DNA of 6,592 nucleotides from G963692885 sp964657395 (GCA_964657395.1 CAZZUX010000153.1:1-6592); one strand, 5' to 3'; shown: positions 1 through 6,358, counted from the stretch's first letter. Made by a program: numbers and translations. The notes: generated by a model not told the origin, from the sequence alone.

Positions 1-149
1 GCCGAGGCCGCAGGCTTGAAGTCTCCCGAAAGCAGGATGCCCTTGGCATGCGCCGGCCGGAAGCCAGGATGCTGACCAAAGATAGTGTCGAATTGCTGGA
101 TCAAGCTCTGGCTGAGTGCCAGCAGCTTCTCGTCTGTAGGAAGAGGCAT
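1..149 (-). CDS. Catalase-family haem peroxidase, N-terminal fragment (cut by window edge)
   Basis: Only the first 49 codons are visible; the gene continues off the left edge. The start of the protein reads MPLPTDEKLLALSQ, followed by QFDTIFGQHPGFRPAHAKG. That block matches the N-terminus of the small catalase-related peroxidases, which use haem to reduce peroxides. R31 and H34 in FRPAHAKG fit the catalase R-x-x-H-A-K-G motif, where the His is the distal haem catalytic residue. I chose the ATG at 149 because AGGAG lies six bases upstream (156-160) and because the family's conserved sequence begins here. An in-frame ATG at 209 would add 20 residues (MSELDNGDSHPAKNSSQERS), but it has no Shine-Dalgarno sequence and the extension is low-complexity. 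The family is recognised from a short stretch, so cellular location and exact substrate cannot be judged. Confidence 0.82.
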   Translation of the reverse strand, partial: MPLPTDEKLLALSQSLIQQFDTIFGQHPGFRPAHAKGILLSGDFKPAAS

Positions 150-155
150 GGAACG

Positions 156-160
156 CTCCT
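156..160 (-). promoter_or_regulatory. Ribosome binding site deciding the start of the catalase-family gene
   Basis: On the minus strand AGGAG is followed by six bases (CGTTCC) and then the ATG at 149. This is a near-ideal Shine-Dalgarno and spacing. The upstream in-frame ATG at 209 is preceded by GATGTGAAAACG, which has nothing comparable, so initiation at 149 is preferred. Confidence 0.65.
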
Positions 161-283
161 GGCTGCTGTTCTTCGCGGGATGCGAATCGCCATTGTCCAA
201 TTCGGACATCGTTTTCACATCATGTCATGGTGAATACGTCTGCTATCGTACAGGGTCGCCGCACCAGCCCGCGTAATCGTGAC

Positions 284-297
284 GCGGCTAAAGCCGC
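284..297. terminator. GC-rich hairpin downstream of corA (possible terminator or REP-like element)
   Basis: GCGGC-TAAA-GCCGC forms a perfect 5-bp stem with a 4-base loop, four bases beyond the corA stop codon on the minus strand. It lacks a T-tract on either side, so it is not a classic intrinsic terminator. It also lies in the upstream region of the catalase-family gene. Compact GC palindromes with a short A/T loop often recur between genes as REP-like elements, but only one copy is present here, so repeat status cannot be tested. The rest of the 150-300 spacer shows no convincing promoter. Confidence 0.4.
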
Positions 298-300
298 AGG

Positions 301-1164
301 TTAGAACCAGCCGAAACGGCGAAGCATCCACAACAAGCCGCCGGTTGCGGCCACCATCATTGCCAACACCGCCCAGAACCCATGGCTTGCCTCGAGGAAC
401 GGGATCCCCTTCACATTCATTCCGTACACACTCGACACCACGACTGCCGGCAGAGCCACCGTGCTGAGGACGGTCAGCACCTTCATGATCTGGTTCGTGC
501 GGTTGGCTACGCTCGACAGGTAGACGTCGAGCGTATTGTTCAACAGGTCGCGCATGCTTTCCACCATGTCCAGCTGCCGGAAGACGTGGTCAGAGATGTC
601 GCGGAAGAACAGTCCGAGATCGGCCTCGATAAACTGGCTATGGTCTCCGACCAGCCGGGTACTCGCCTCGCGCATGCCCACCAGCACTCTGCGCAGAGCG
701 GTAAGCTTTCGCTTTTCTTCGAAGATATTGCTCAGCAGCTCAGGCGTCGCATCCGCCAGCACTGCATCCTGCAGGTCATCGATGCGGTCGTCGATGTGAT
801 CGATGGTCACGAAGTACGAATCCACCACGGCATCCAGGATCAGGTAGAGCAGCTTGGCCGGCCGCTCATCCACGCCTGCCTTGCGTGCGGTGTCAAGTAC
901 GACGTCGGCAGGATACGCGGCATCGCGCACGGAAATGAAGAAATCGCGGCCCACAAACATGCATAGCTCTGACCAGCACACCTCGCCTTCGGCTGTCTTG
1001 TGCACATACTTTGCAAGCACGAAGAGATAGTTCGGCATTTCTTCGGATTTGGCCCGCTCACTCTCGCTGCGGCAGTCCTCGATGTGCAGGGGATGCAGCC
1101 CATACCGGACAGCCAGTTCATCCAGCCGAGGATCCATCGGGTTGTCGATTGCAATCCAGGCCAA
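301..1164 (-). CDS. corA: CorA-family magnesium/divalent cation transporter
   Basis: This is a predicted inner-membrane channel of the CorA family, which forms pentamers and passes Mg2+ (some members Co2+, Ni2+ or Zn2+). From the chosen start it is 287 residues. GLHPLHIEDC at about 22-31 is the typical start of the cytoplasmic domain. A long, charged, helical middle part follows. Two membrane segments close the protein, at about 228-247 and 262-281. The first ends in the signature YGMN (GMN at 248-250), the selectivity-filter motif. The loop reads VKGIPFLEASHGF and carries one acidic residue (E258), in place of the common MPEL type. The tail LRRFGWF is basic, as expected on the cytoplasmic side. 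The frame is open back to an ATG at 1296, but that start lies 127 bases inside the hydrolase gene. The TTG at 1164 gives MAWIAIDNPMDPRLDE and the usual family length. An ATG at 1137 is a shorter alternative. Neither has a strong Shine-Dalgarno sequence; coupling to the hydrolase just upstream is likely. Confidence 0.9.
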   Translation of the reverse strand: MAWIAIDNPMDPRLDELAVRYGLHPLHIEDCRSESERAKSEEMPNYLFVLAKYVHKTAEGEVCWSELCMFVGRDFFISVRDAAYPADVVLDTARKAGVDERPAKLLYLILDAVVDSYFVTIDHIDDRIDDLQDAVLADATPELLSNIFEEKRKLTALRRVLVGMREASTRLVGDHSQFIEADLGLFFRDISDHVFRQLDMVESMRDLLNNTLDVYLSSVANRTNQIMKVLTVLSTVALPAVVVSSVYGMNVKGIPFLEASHGFWAVLAMMVAATGGLLWMLRRFGWF

Positions 1165-1169
1165 GGCGC

Positions 1170-1916
1170 TTACCCGACCGCTAGCCGGCGATGAAACAAC
1201 TCGAGCATCATGCCTTTCAGCTGATACTCGAGCGCCGGATCGTAGCGTGGTCCTTCGTCGCGCATGAAGGCGTGGGCGCCATTCACCTCGAACCACTGGA
1301 AGTCGGCGTTCACCTCGTCCAGGCGCGCCTTCACTTTTACCCGGCCTTCGAGAGGGATGTGCGGGTCCTGCCTACCCCAGATGTGCAGCAGTTCTCCCTT
1401 GATTTCACCGGCCCGCGCCAGTGAGTCATCCTTCTTCCCGGCGCCCAGCGTGCCGGAATGCAGGTCGGTGGCGTAAAAGCACATTGCGGCAAGTACTTCG
1501 GGGTGGAGCGCGCAGCGGAAGGCAAGATGGCCGCCCAGGCAGATGCCTACGGTGCCAATTTTCCCTGTGCAATCCCGTCGACCCAGCAGCAGGTCGACCA
1601 GCGCGCGCGAGTCTGCGTCGTAAGAGGCCAGTGTCTTTGCATACTTGTCGACATTTCCCTTGTCTGAACCTGCCTGGTCATAGGGCAGCACGGTTCCGGC
1701 CGGCTCTAGCTCGTGGTAGACCTCTGGCACTGCGACCAGGTAGCCATGCCCGGCAAGGAAGGCCGCGAAACGCTTGATGGGCCCTGTCATCTGGAAGATT
1801 TCGGAATAGAAGATGATTCCGGGATAGCGCCCGACCGCCTTCGGCCGGAACAGGTAGGTACGCATGGGACCAAGGGCTGTAGGGACATCGACGAACGGGT
1901 CTTCCTCTAGGATCAT
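1170..1916 (-). CDS. Dienelactone hydrolase family protein (alpha/beta hydrolase)
   Basis: The protein is 248 residues from this start and is probably cytoplasmic. Its catalytic layout is that of dienelactone hydrolase: nucleophile Cys126 in GICLGG, Asp184 in GRQDPH and His215 in GAHAF. Glu39 in FYSEIF sits where the family has its conserved active-site Glu. The classic enzyme opens dienelactone to maleylacetate in chlorocatechol breakdown. Most genomic homologues have unknown substrates, and no catechol-pathway gene is nearby, so the substrate here is open. I chose the ATG at 1916 because recognisable family sequence begins near it (VDVPTALGPMRTYLFRP) and a good -10 element lies just upstream, implying a leaderless message. 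A GTG at 1961, with GGAG six bases upstream, would add 15 residues (MQEPRVDFAYWYSRR). A GTG at 2000 is also open but has no ribosome site. The stop at 1170-1172 lies five bases before the corA start, so the two genes probably form an operon. Confidence 0.88.
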   Translation of the reverse strand: MILEEDPFVDVPTALGPMRTYLFRPKAVGRYPGIIFYSEIFQMTGPIKRFAAFLAGHGYLVAVPEVYHELEPAGTVLPYDQAGSDKGNVDKYAKTLASYDADSRALVDLLLGRRDCTGKIGTVGICLGGHLAFRCALHPEVLAAMCFYATDLHSGTLGAGKKDDSLARAGEIKGELLHIWGRQDPHIPLEGRVKVKARLDEVNADFQWFEVNGAHAFMRDEGPRYDPALEYQLKGMMLELFHRRLAVG

Positions 1917-2105
1917 GCGGCGACTATACCAGTACGCAAAATCGACGCGCGGCTCCTGCACTGCGGGCTCCGCAATGCTGCCTTTTGCAGGAGAGTGCAC
2001 AGTTTCGGCATGCTTGCCTTAAACTGGATGAGCAGGTTGCCGTTCCTCTGCGACCATCCCGGTTCGCCATTCGTCTGGTAAAGGCGGGTTCGCCCGGCTA
2101 CACAT
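1917..2105. other. Divergent spacer between the hydrolase gene and the exported-protein gene
   Basis: This 189-base stretch separates divergent genes. It contains the -10 candidate for the hydrolase at 1923-1931 and alternative hydrolase starts (GTG 1961, GTG 2000). It also holds a small hairpin, CGGG-TTCG-CCCG, at 2085-2096, just upstream of the TTG that opens the plus-strand gene. I see no convincing -35/-10 pair for the plus-strand gene and no RNA gene. Confidence 0.5.
1923..1931 (-). promoter_or_regulatory. Extended -10 promoter element for the hydrolase-corA pair
   Basis: The minus strand reads TGG-TATAGT: a TGN extension followed by a hexamer matching TATAAT at five of six positions. 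No clear -35 is present at 17 bases, which an extended -10 can tolerate. The last T of the hexamer is followed by six bases (CGCCGC) and then the ATG at 1916. The expected transcription start therefore falls on or beside the initiation codon. This is a prediction from motif and spacing only. Confidence 0.45.
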
Positions 2106-3230
2106 TTGCTGCAAAGAGCAGGGCCTATCATTCGAAATTTTGTCACGCCTTACCTTCTGCATGGCCGCGGCGCTTCTACTGCGCGGCGCCAGGCTGTCCT
2201 CTTCCTGGCAATCCTTGCTGGAACGGCACCTGGTCTGCACGCTCAGCGGGGTCAAGCCCTGCATGATCCGGGCATGGTTGCTGCTGTAGAGCTGCCGGAC
2301 GCGCCGCAGCCTGCAATCATGGCGGCGCGCAAAGAGGCTGCTGCTTTAGGCTCCGGGCTGGACGATTCTGATCGTCTGGATCCTCAGACCACATCGTCGT
2401 CCCAGCAGCCGGCCGCTTCGCCGCAAGCCGGCACGCCGACCAGCCCGACAACGACGGAACAGGACCGCTCCGCTGCGCAGGTGAAGAAACAGGAGAAGCA
2501 GCGGCTGTTCGGTGTTCTGCCCAACTTCAACATCGCCTACGACAAGGACGTGCCGCCGCTTCGACCCGGGCAGAAATTTTCGCTGGCATTTCATACTGCC
2601 AAGGATCCCGTCACGATCGCCATTGCGGGCCTGAATGCGCTTTATGGGCAGGCTACTGACGAGTTTGGCCCCGAATACAAGTCGGGCCGCGATGCTGCCG
2701 GACGGCCGATCCAGATTCGCTACGAAGGGTACAGCCAGGGAGTGGAAGGGTATGCCAAACGATTTGGCGCCGCCTATGCCGACAACTTTGACGGCACCCT
2801 GATCGGCAACGCAATTCTTCCAGTGCTGTTCAAAGAAGATCCCCGCTATTTCCGCCGCGGGGAAGGCACTATCAAGCGACGCATCCTCTACTCGATTTCA
2901 ACGACCGTGTGGTGCAAGCGCGACAATGGCAACTGGGGCCCAAACTATGCCAACGTCATTGGCAACCTGGCGGCAGGCGGCATTTCAAACATCTACTATC
3001 CGTCCGAGGACCGTGGAGCAGGCCTCACGATAAGCCGCGGGCTCCTGGTGACTGCGGAGGGAGCTTTGGGAGGACTCGGTAATGAGTTTCTGCCAGACAT
3101 CACGCGTCACTTTCTGCATCGTGATGTCTCAGGCAAACGGGTAGACGCGCGAACGCCGACGGTCGATCCTTCGCCTGTTCCTGCTCCACCCTCCTCTGCC
3201 CCGGTAAACCATCCCGGTCCGCAGCCCTGA
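2106..3230 (+). CDS. Uncharacterised exported protein of an acidobacterial family
   Basis: The product has 374 residues and no assigned function. Residues 27-46 (RRQAVLFLAILAGTAPGLHA) form a signal peptide with probable cleavage after LHA. It is followed by VELPDAPQP, a kind of segment I associate with exported acidobacterial proteins. Residues about 90-130 are a Ser/Thr/Pro/Gln-rich, probably disordered linker ending in a charged stretch (VKKQEKQRL). The conserved core starts at FGVLPN (from 135), runs through ALYGQATDEFG, and includes FKEDPRYFRRG (from about 243) and GNLAAGGISNIYYP. The core is rich in Gly, Tyr and alternating small/hydrophobic residues, which would suit an envelope or outer-membrane protein. 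The tail is Pro-rich (VPAPPSSAPVNHPGPQP). The only usable start ahead of the signal peptide is the TTG at 2106, since an in-frame stop lies at 2079-2081 and the first ATG (2274) would lose the signal. No Shine-Dalgarno is visible. The phospholipase-like gene follows 85 bases later on the same strand. Confidence 0.78.
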   Translation: MLQRAGPIIRNFVTPYLLHGRGASTARRQAVLFLAILAGTAPGLHAQRGQALHDPGMVAAVELPDAPQPAIMAARKEAAALGSGLDDSDRLDPQTTSSSQQPAASPQAGTPTSPTTTEQDRSAAQVKKQEKQRLFGVLPNFNIAYDKDVPPLRPGQKFSLAFHTAKDPVTIAIAGLNALYGQATDEFGPEYKSGRDAAGRPIQIRYEGYSQGVEGYAKRFGAAYADNFDGTLIGNAILPVLFKEDPRYFRRGEGTIKRRILYSISTTVWCKRDNGNWGPNYANVIGNLAAGGISNIYYPSEDRGAGLTISRGLLVTAEGALGGLGNEFLPDITRHFLHRDVSGKRVDARTPTVDPSPVPAPPSSAPVNHPGPQP

Positions 3231-3288
3231 AGGTAAGCATCGGTTCCCACCTTAGTGTGTCGCCCTGCTGTTACGGAAGCTCTGAAAG

Positions 3289-3301
3289 CCTGCCTGGCAG
3301 G
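3289..3301. repeat. Inverted repeat over the translation-start region of the phospholipase-like gene
   Basis: CCTGCC-T-GGCAGG is a perfect 6-bp inverted repeat around one central base. Its right arm contains the only Shine-Dalgarno-like AGG (3299-3301), five bases before the TTG at 3307. The single-base centre is too small for a full RNA hairpin without opening the innermost pairs, so a DNA operator is as plausible as an RNA structure. Function is not shown. Confidence 0.3.
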
Positions 3302-3315
3302 TATTCTTGAGTCGC

Positions 3316-4668
3316 ATGTCTCGACCCTCCCATCCAGCGCGACGATTCTGGATCAAGCTGCAGGCGTGGTTGCTGCTGACACTACTACTGATCAGTATAG
3401 CTCCGTCTGCGCACAGCTATTCTTTCCTGACGCACGAGTTACTGGTGGACCTGGTCTGGAGCGATTCGATCCGGCCGCTGCTGCTGGCGCGTTATCCAGG
3501 CCTGACAGAAGCGCAACTGGAAGAAGCCCACGGCTACGCCTACGGCGGCTGCGCGATCCAGGACCTTGGCTACTATCCGTTCGGCAAGCCGAATTTCAGC
3601 GACCTGACGCATTATGTGCGGTCTGGCGACTTCGTCAAGAACCTGATTCGCGATTCCAGGAATGCCAACGAACTGGCATTTGCTGTCGGCGCCATGGCGC
3701 ATTATGTCGGCGACGTCGAGGGACACAGCCAAGCCGTCAATCCGTCGGTGGCGGCAGAGTTTCCAAAGCTGGCTGAGAAATATGGATCGAGTGTGGCGTA
3801 CGACAAGGATCCGCATGCCCATGTCCGAACCGAATTTGCATTCGACGTAAATCAGATCACGAAGCGTCGCTTTCCTCCCCGCGCCTATCTCTCGCACGTG
3901 GGCATTCGCGTTCCGAATGACCTGCTGCGGAAGGCCTTCTTCGAGACGTATGGTCTGGATGAACAGCGCGTACTGGGAAGCCGCCGGCCGACCCTCCGTG
4001 GCTACAAATTTGCGGTACGCCGTTTTCTGCCGCGCATTGCTTATGCGGAAACGGTGCTGCACCGCAAGAGCATGCCTCCGGATGTGCCCGGACCCGCGTT
4101 GGACGAGATCAACGCCAACCTGGCTAAAACCGAATTCGTGAAGAAGTGGGAGCCGTATCGGCATAAGGCCGGTATCGGGACGTATTCGCTGGCGGGACTT
4201 GTCTTTGTGCTGCCGAAGGTGGGACCGCTTGCCCTGCTGGCGATCAAGGGGCCCACGCCGGAGACGGAACAGAAATACCTTGAGAGCGTGAATCGCTCAA
4301 CGGCAATTTTGAAGCAGACGCTGTTACAGTTGCGGACGACCAACATCACCCTTGCGAACCGCGATCTCGATACCGGTCAACGTACCAGGCCGGGCGGCTA
4401 CAGCCTGACCGATGCCACGTATGAGCGACTGCTCAAGAAGATCACGGAGCAACCGGATCGTGGGATCCCGCTGGGTTTGAAGCAGGATATCGAGGCCTAC
4501 TATGCAGACCCGAATGCGCCGATCCGGACCAAGAAGGATCCGGCAGCATGGGCGCGGGTCCAGGCGGAGCTGGTGGTAATCGACAGCATGAAGACGCGCG
4601 GGCTGGCTATGGAGGCTGATGATTCGTCGCCGAACGAGGATCCTGTGGCCGCTTTAAGCACGAATTGA
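3316..4668 (+). CDS. Exported zinc-dependent phospholipase C family protein
   Basis: The 450-residue product begins with a basic N-region and the hydrophobic segment AWLLLTLLLISIAPSAHS, a signal peptide with probable cleavage before Y35. The N-terminal half fits the zinc-dependent phospholipase C / P1 nuclease fold, which binds three zinc ions and cleaves phosphate esters. A full set of candidate ligands is visible: the mature N-terminus with H40 (YSFLTHE), D83, H99, H129 and D133 and H137 in AHYVGDVEGH, then H169 and E173 in HAHVRTE. The 4-residue spacings H129-D133 and H169-E173 match the Bacillus cereus enzyme (H118-D122, H142-E146). The second half (about 180-450) is not recognised. It includes a hydrophobic stretch at about 289-310 (YSLAGLVFVLPKVGPLALLA) that could be a membrane anchor, and is otherwise charged and helical. 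ATG 3316 is chosen; TTG 3307, with AGG five bases upstream, would add three residues. Phospholipase, phosphatase or nuclease activity cannot be told apart by sequence. Confidence 0.85.
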   Translation: MSRPSHPARRFWIKLQAWLLLTLLLISIAPSAHSYSFLTHELLVDLVWSDSIRPLLLARYPGLTEAQLEEAHGYAYGGCAIQDLGYYPFGKPNFSDLTHYVRSGDFVKNLIRDSRNANELAFAVGAMAHYVGDVEGHSQAVNPSVAAEFPKLAEKYGSSVAYDKDPHAHVRTEFAFDVNQITKRRFPPRAYLSHVGIRVPNDLLRKAFFETYGLDEQRVLGSRRPTLRGYKFAVRRFLPRIAYAETVLHRKSMPPDVPGPALDEINANLAKTEFVKKWEPYRHKAGIGTYSLAGLVFVLPKVGPLALLAIKGPTPETEQKYLESVNRSTAILKQTLLQLRTTNITLANRDLDTGQRTRPGGYSLTDATYERLLKKITEQPDRGIPLGLKQDIEAYYADPNAPIRTKKDPAAWARVQAELVVIDSMKTRGLAMEADDSSPNEDPVAALSTN

Positions 4669-4684
4669 CGTGAAAAGACCGTGC

Positions 4685-4735
4685 GGAGACATATCTCTGG
4701 CAGATATATATCTGTCAGCGATAGTTACTTATCGT
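4685..4735. terminator. Cluster of three short hairpins between convergent genes
   Basis: Three inverted repeats sit side by side in the gap between the stop at 4666-4668 (plus) and the stop at 4729-4731 (minus). They are GAGA-CATA-TCTC at 4686-4697, the perfect 14-base palindrome CAGATATATATCTG at 4701-4714 (18 bases if a G-T pair is allowed), and CGATA-GTTACT-TATCG at 4719-4734. The third overlaps the stop codon of the oxidoreductase gene. None is followed by a T-run, so a bidirectional terminator or an RNA 3'-end stabiliser is inferred from position and symmetry only. The stretch is also much more AT-rich than its surroundings. Confidence 0.45.
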
Positions 4736-6189
4736 TTACCCAGATAGGTGAGCGCGTCAACAGCAGCATTGTGACCGCACATTCCATGGACGCCACCGCC
4801 TGGAGGTGTCGAGGAGGAGCAAAGAAAGATGTGCCGGGCTGAGGTTTTATAGAAGCGGCGGGTTGGCCTGAGCACAAACTGGGCTGCGCCCATAGCACCG
4901 CCGTTGATGTCGCCGCCGACCAGGTTGGCATCCATGGATTCCAGGCGATCTGGAGTAAGGATGCTGCTGGCAAGCACGCAGTCGCGGAAGCCGGGAGCGA
5001 AACGTTCCAGCTGCGATTCGATAGCCGGCTGCATGTCAATGGTGGAGCCATGCGGCAGGTGGCAGTAGACCCAGGCGGTGTGCGGCGTCGGCTGGGATGG
5101 GCCTGGTGCGGGCACTCTCGTTGTGTCAAACAGCGACGGTTGCGCAACGAGCAGGAAGGGCTGTTCGGCTGCCCGGCCGGACGCCATGGCCTGCTCGGAG
5201 GCTATGACTTCTGCGAGCGATCCGCCGACGTGGACAGTGGCAGCGCGCAGACAGGCAGGCGCAGTCCAGGGGATAGGTCGGCTGAGTGCGTAATCGATCT
5301 TGAACGCTGCAGGGCCGTAGCGGTAGGTGCGCAGGCTGTTCTTATACACAGGGGTGAGCTGGTCGGCTGCCAGCGATAGTAACTGCCCGGGTGTGACATC
5401 GCAGATCGTGATGTCGGTTGGCGGCAGATCGTGCAGGCGGATGACGCGCTGTCCAGTCTGAAGTTGTCCGCCGAGAGACTGCAGGTGGCGAATGAGTGCA
5501 TTGGTGATGGCCTGCGAGCCGCCGCGCGGAATGGGCCAGCCGGCTACGTGGCCGACCATGCCCAGCACCAGTCCGAAGGACGCGCTGAGCGGGGAGTCAA
5601 GGGAAAGAAAGGAGTGAGCGGCCAGCCCGGCGAAGAGGCCGCGTGTCGAAGGCTCGCGAAAGAGGCTGCGGGCGAGAAGATTCGCCGGCAGGAGGGCGGG
5701 TAGTCCGAAACGGGACATGAGCAGGGGGTGACGCCAGATCGGTCCTGACAGCGGCGTGAAGGGACGGAGAATCGCGTCCCGAATTTCTTTCCACTGCGCG
5801 ACCAGGGGACGGAAGAGGCGGTTCCAGGCTGGGCCGTCGGAACCCAGGAGTTCGACCTGCCGGGAGAGGTCCTGCTCGAGAGTAATGGCGGTGCCGGCGA
5901 GTAGGCCGTCCGCGAAAGGGTGAGCCAGCGCGGAAGGTGAGTGGATCCACTCGAGTCCGTACTCATGCAGCGGCAGAGACTGGAAGAAGGGCGAGGCTGC
6001 GCCCATGGGATGGACGGCTGAGCCGAAGTCATGCAGGAAGCCGGGGCGGGTGAGCTCGAGTGTGCGGCAGGCGCCCCCGGGGATCGCTTCTGCTTCGTAG
6101 ACGGTGACGCGGATCCCCGCCTGCGCGAGAACGATGGCGGCAGAGAGGCCGTTGGGGCCGGAACCGATGACACTGGCGGTAAGTGGCAT
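4729..6189 (-). CDS. FAD-dependent oxidoreductase, phytoene desaturase/PYROXD2-like
   Basis: The product has 486 residues. It opens with a dinucleotide-binding Rossmann motif, VIGSGPNGLSAA (G9, G11, G14), followed by E32 in TVYEA, the acidic residue that normally binds the adenosine ribose of FAD, and then GGACRT. The C-terminal FAD-closing region is also present: GGDINGGAM and TPPGGGVHGMCGHNAA. This is the overall layout of the amine-oxidase/carotenoid-desaturase superfamily, closest by eye to the PYROXD2-like NAD(P)/FAD oxidoreductases. No phytoene synthase or other carotenoid gene is nearby, so a carotenoid role is unsupported and the substrate is unknown. There is no signal peptide. The frame is open to a TTG at 6291, but the 34-residue extension is Ser/Pro/Arg-rich and lies outside the family; the ATG at 6189 places the Rossmann motif at the usual distance from the N-terminus. 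Only a weak GAAG lies upstream. It converges with the phospholipase-like gene and diverges from the gene at 6383. Confidence 0.87.
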   Translation of the reverse strand: MPLTASVIGSGPNGLSAAIVLAQAGIRVTVYEAEAIPGGACRTLELTRPGFLHDFGSAVHPMGAASPFFQSLPLHEYGLEWIHSPSALAHPFADGLLAGTAITLEQDLSRQVELLGSDGPAWNRLFRPLVAQWKEIRDAILRPFTPLSGPIWRHPLLMSRFGLPALLPANLLARSLFREPSTRGLFAGLAAHSFLSLDSPLSASFGLVLGMVGHVAGWPIPRGGSQAITNALIRHLQSLGGQLQTGQRVIRLHDLPPTDITICDVTPGQLLSLAADQLTPVYKNSLRTYRYGPAAFKIDYALSRPIPWTAPACLRAATVHVGGSLAEVIASEQAMASGRAAEQPFLLVAQPSLFDTTRVPAPGPSQPTPHTAWVYCHLPHGSTIDMQPAIESQLERFAPGFRDCVLASSILTPDRLESMDANLVGGDINGGAMGAAQFVLRPTRRFYKTSARHIFLCSSSTPPGGGVHGMCGHNAAVDALTYLGKR

Positions 6190-6276
6190 GCTGCTTCTAT
6201 CGTGACACGGCGGCTGCGAAGCACTGAAAGAGCAGGTCAGACTTTGCAGCCGGTGCGTGAAAGGAGGAATTGAGAC

Positions 6277-6308
6277 TTGACTCCGTCGCAACGCATCTCT
6301 TCTATAGA
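6277..6308 (+). promoter_or_regulatory. Candidate sigma-70-type promoter for the glycine-rich gene
   Basis: TTGACT (6277-6282) matches the -35 consensus at five of six positions. TATAGA at 6303-6308 is a four-of-six -10 candidate, but the spacer is 20 bases, longer than the preferred 16-18. TTCTAT at 6300-6305 gives a 17-base spacer with a poorer match. The -10 area overlaps an inverted repeat, TCTCT-TCTAT-AGAGA (6296-6310), which could serve as an operator. Confidence 0.35.
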
Positions 6309-6331
6309 GAATGTTGCACGAGAGTTAAGAC

Positions 6332-6358
6332 TGCCGGGCCTTTTCTACAGCCCGGGCA
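6332..6358 (+). other. Stem-loop in the leader of the glycine-rich gene
   Basis: TGCCGGGC (6332-6339) can pair with GCCCGGGCA (6350-6358), forming an 8-bp GC-rich stem with one bulged G and a 10-base loop. It lies between the candidate promoter and the ribosome-site region, so it would be in the 5' leader. The right arm is also self-complementary (GCCCGGGC). No T-run follows directly, and it does not match a riboswitch I know. Confidence 0.35.

Noticed and set aside
382..966. 194-codon open frame on the plus strand opposite corA
   Set aside because: It lies antisense to a clearly conserved transporter, and its His/Gln-rich translation resembles no family and has no signal or domain pattern.
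1165..1296. Long form of CorA starting at the ATG at 1296
   Set aside because: It would overlap 127 bases of the hydrolase gene, including its catalytic His region, and the extension (RGEWRPRLHARRRTT) is an Arg-rich out-of-frame reading.
3439..4164. 241-codon open frame on the minus strand opposite the phospholipase-like gene
   Set aside because: The plus-strand frame carries the full metal-ligand set and a signal peptide; the antisense translation is Arg/Gln/Val-rich without recognisable motifs.
5544..6224. 226-codon open frame on the minus strand overlapping the oxidoreductase in another frame
   Set aside because: The translation is dominated by Ser, Pro and Arg, typical of an out-of-frame reading of GC-rich coding DNA; the FAD-binding motifs lie in the other frame.
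6266..6287. ECF-sigma-type promoter (GGAAT ... CGTC)
   Set aside because: The spacer between the two boxes is only 13 bases, shorter than the usual 16-17.
6190..6291. N-terminal extension of the oxidoreductase to a TTG at 6291
   Set aside because: The extra 34 residues are outside the family, and the Rossmann motif already sits at the normal distance from the ATG at 6189.
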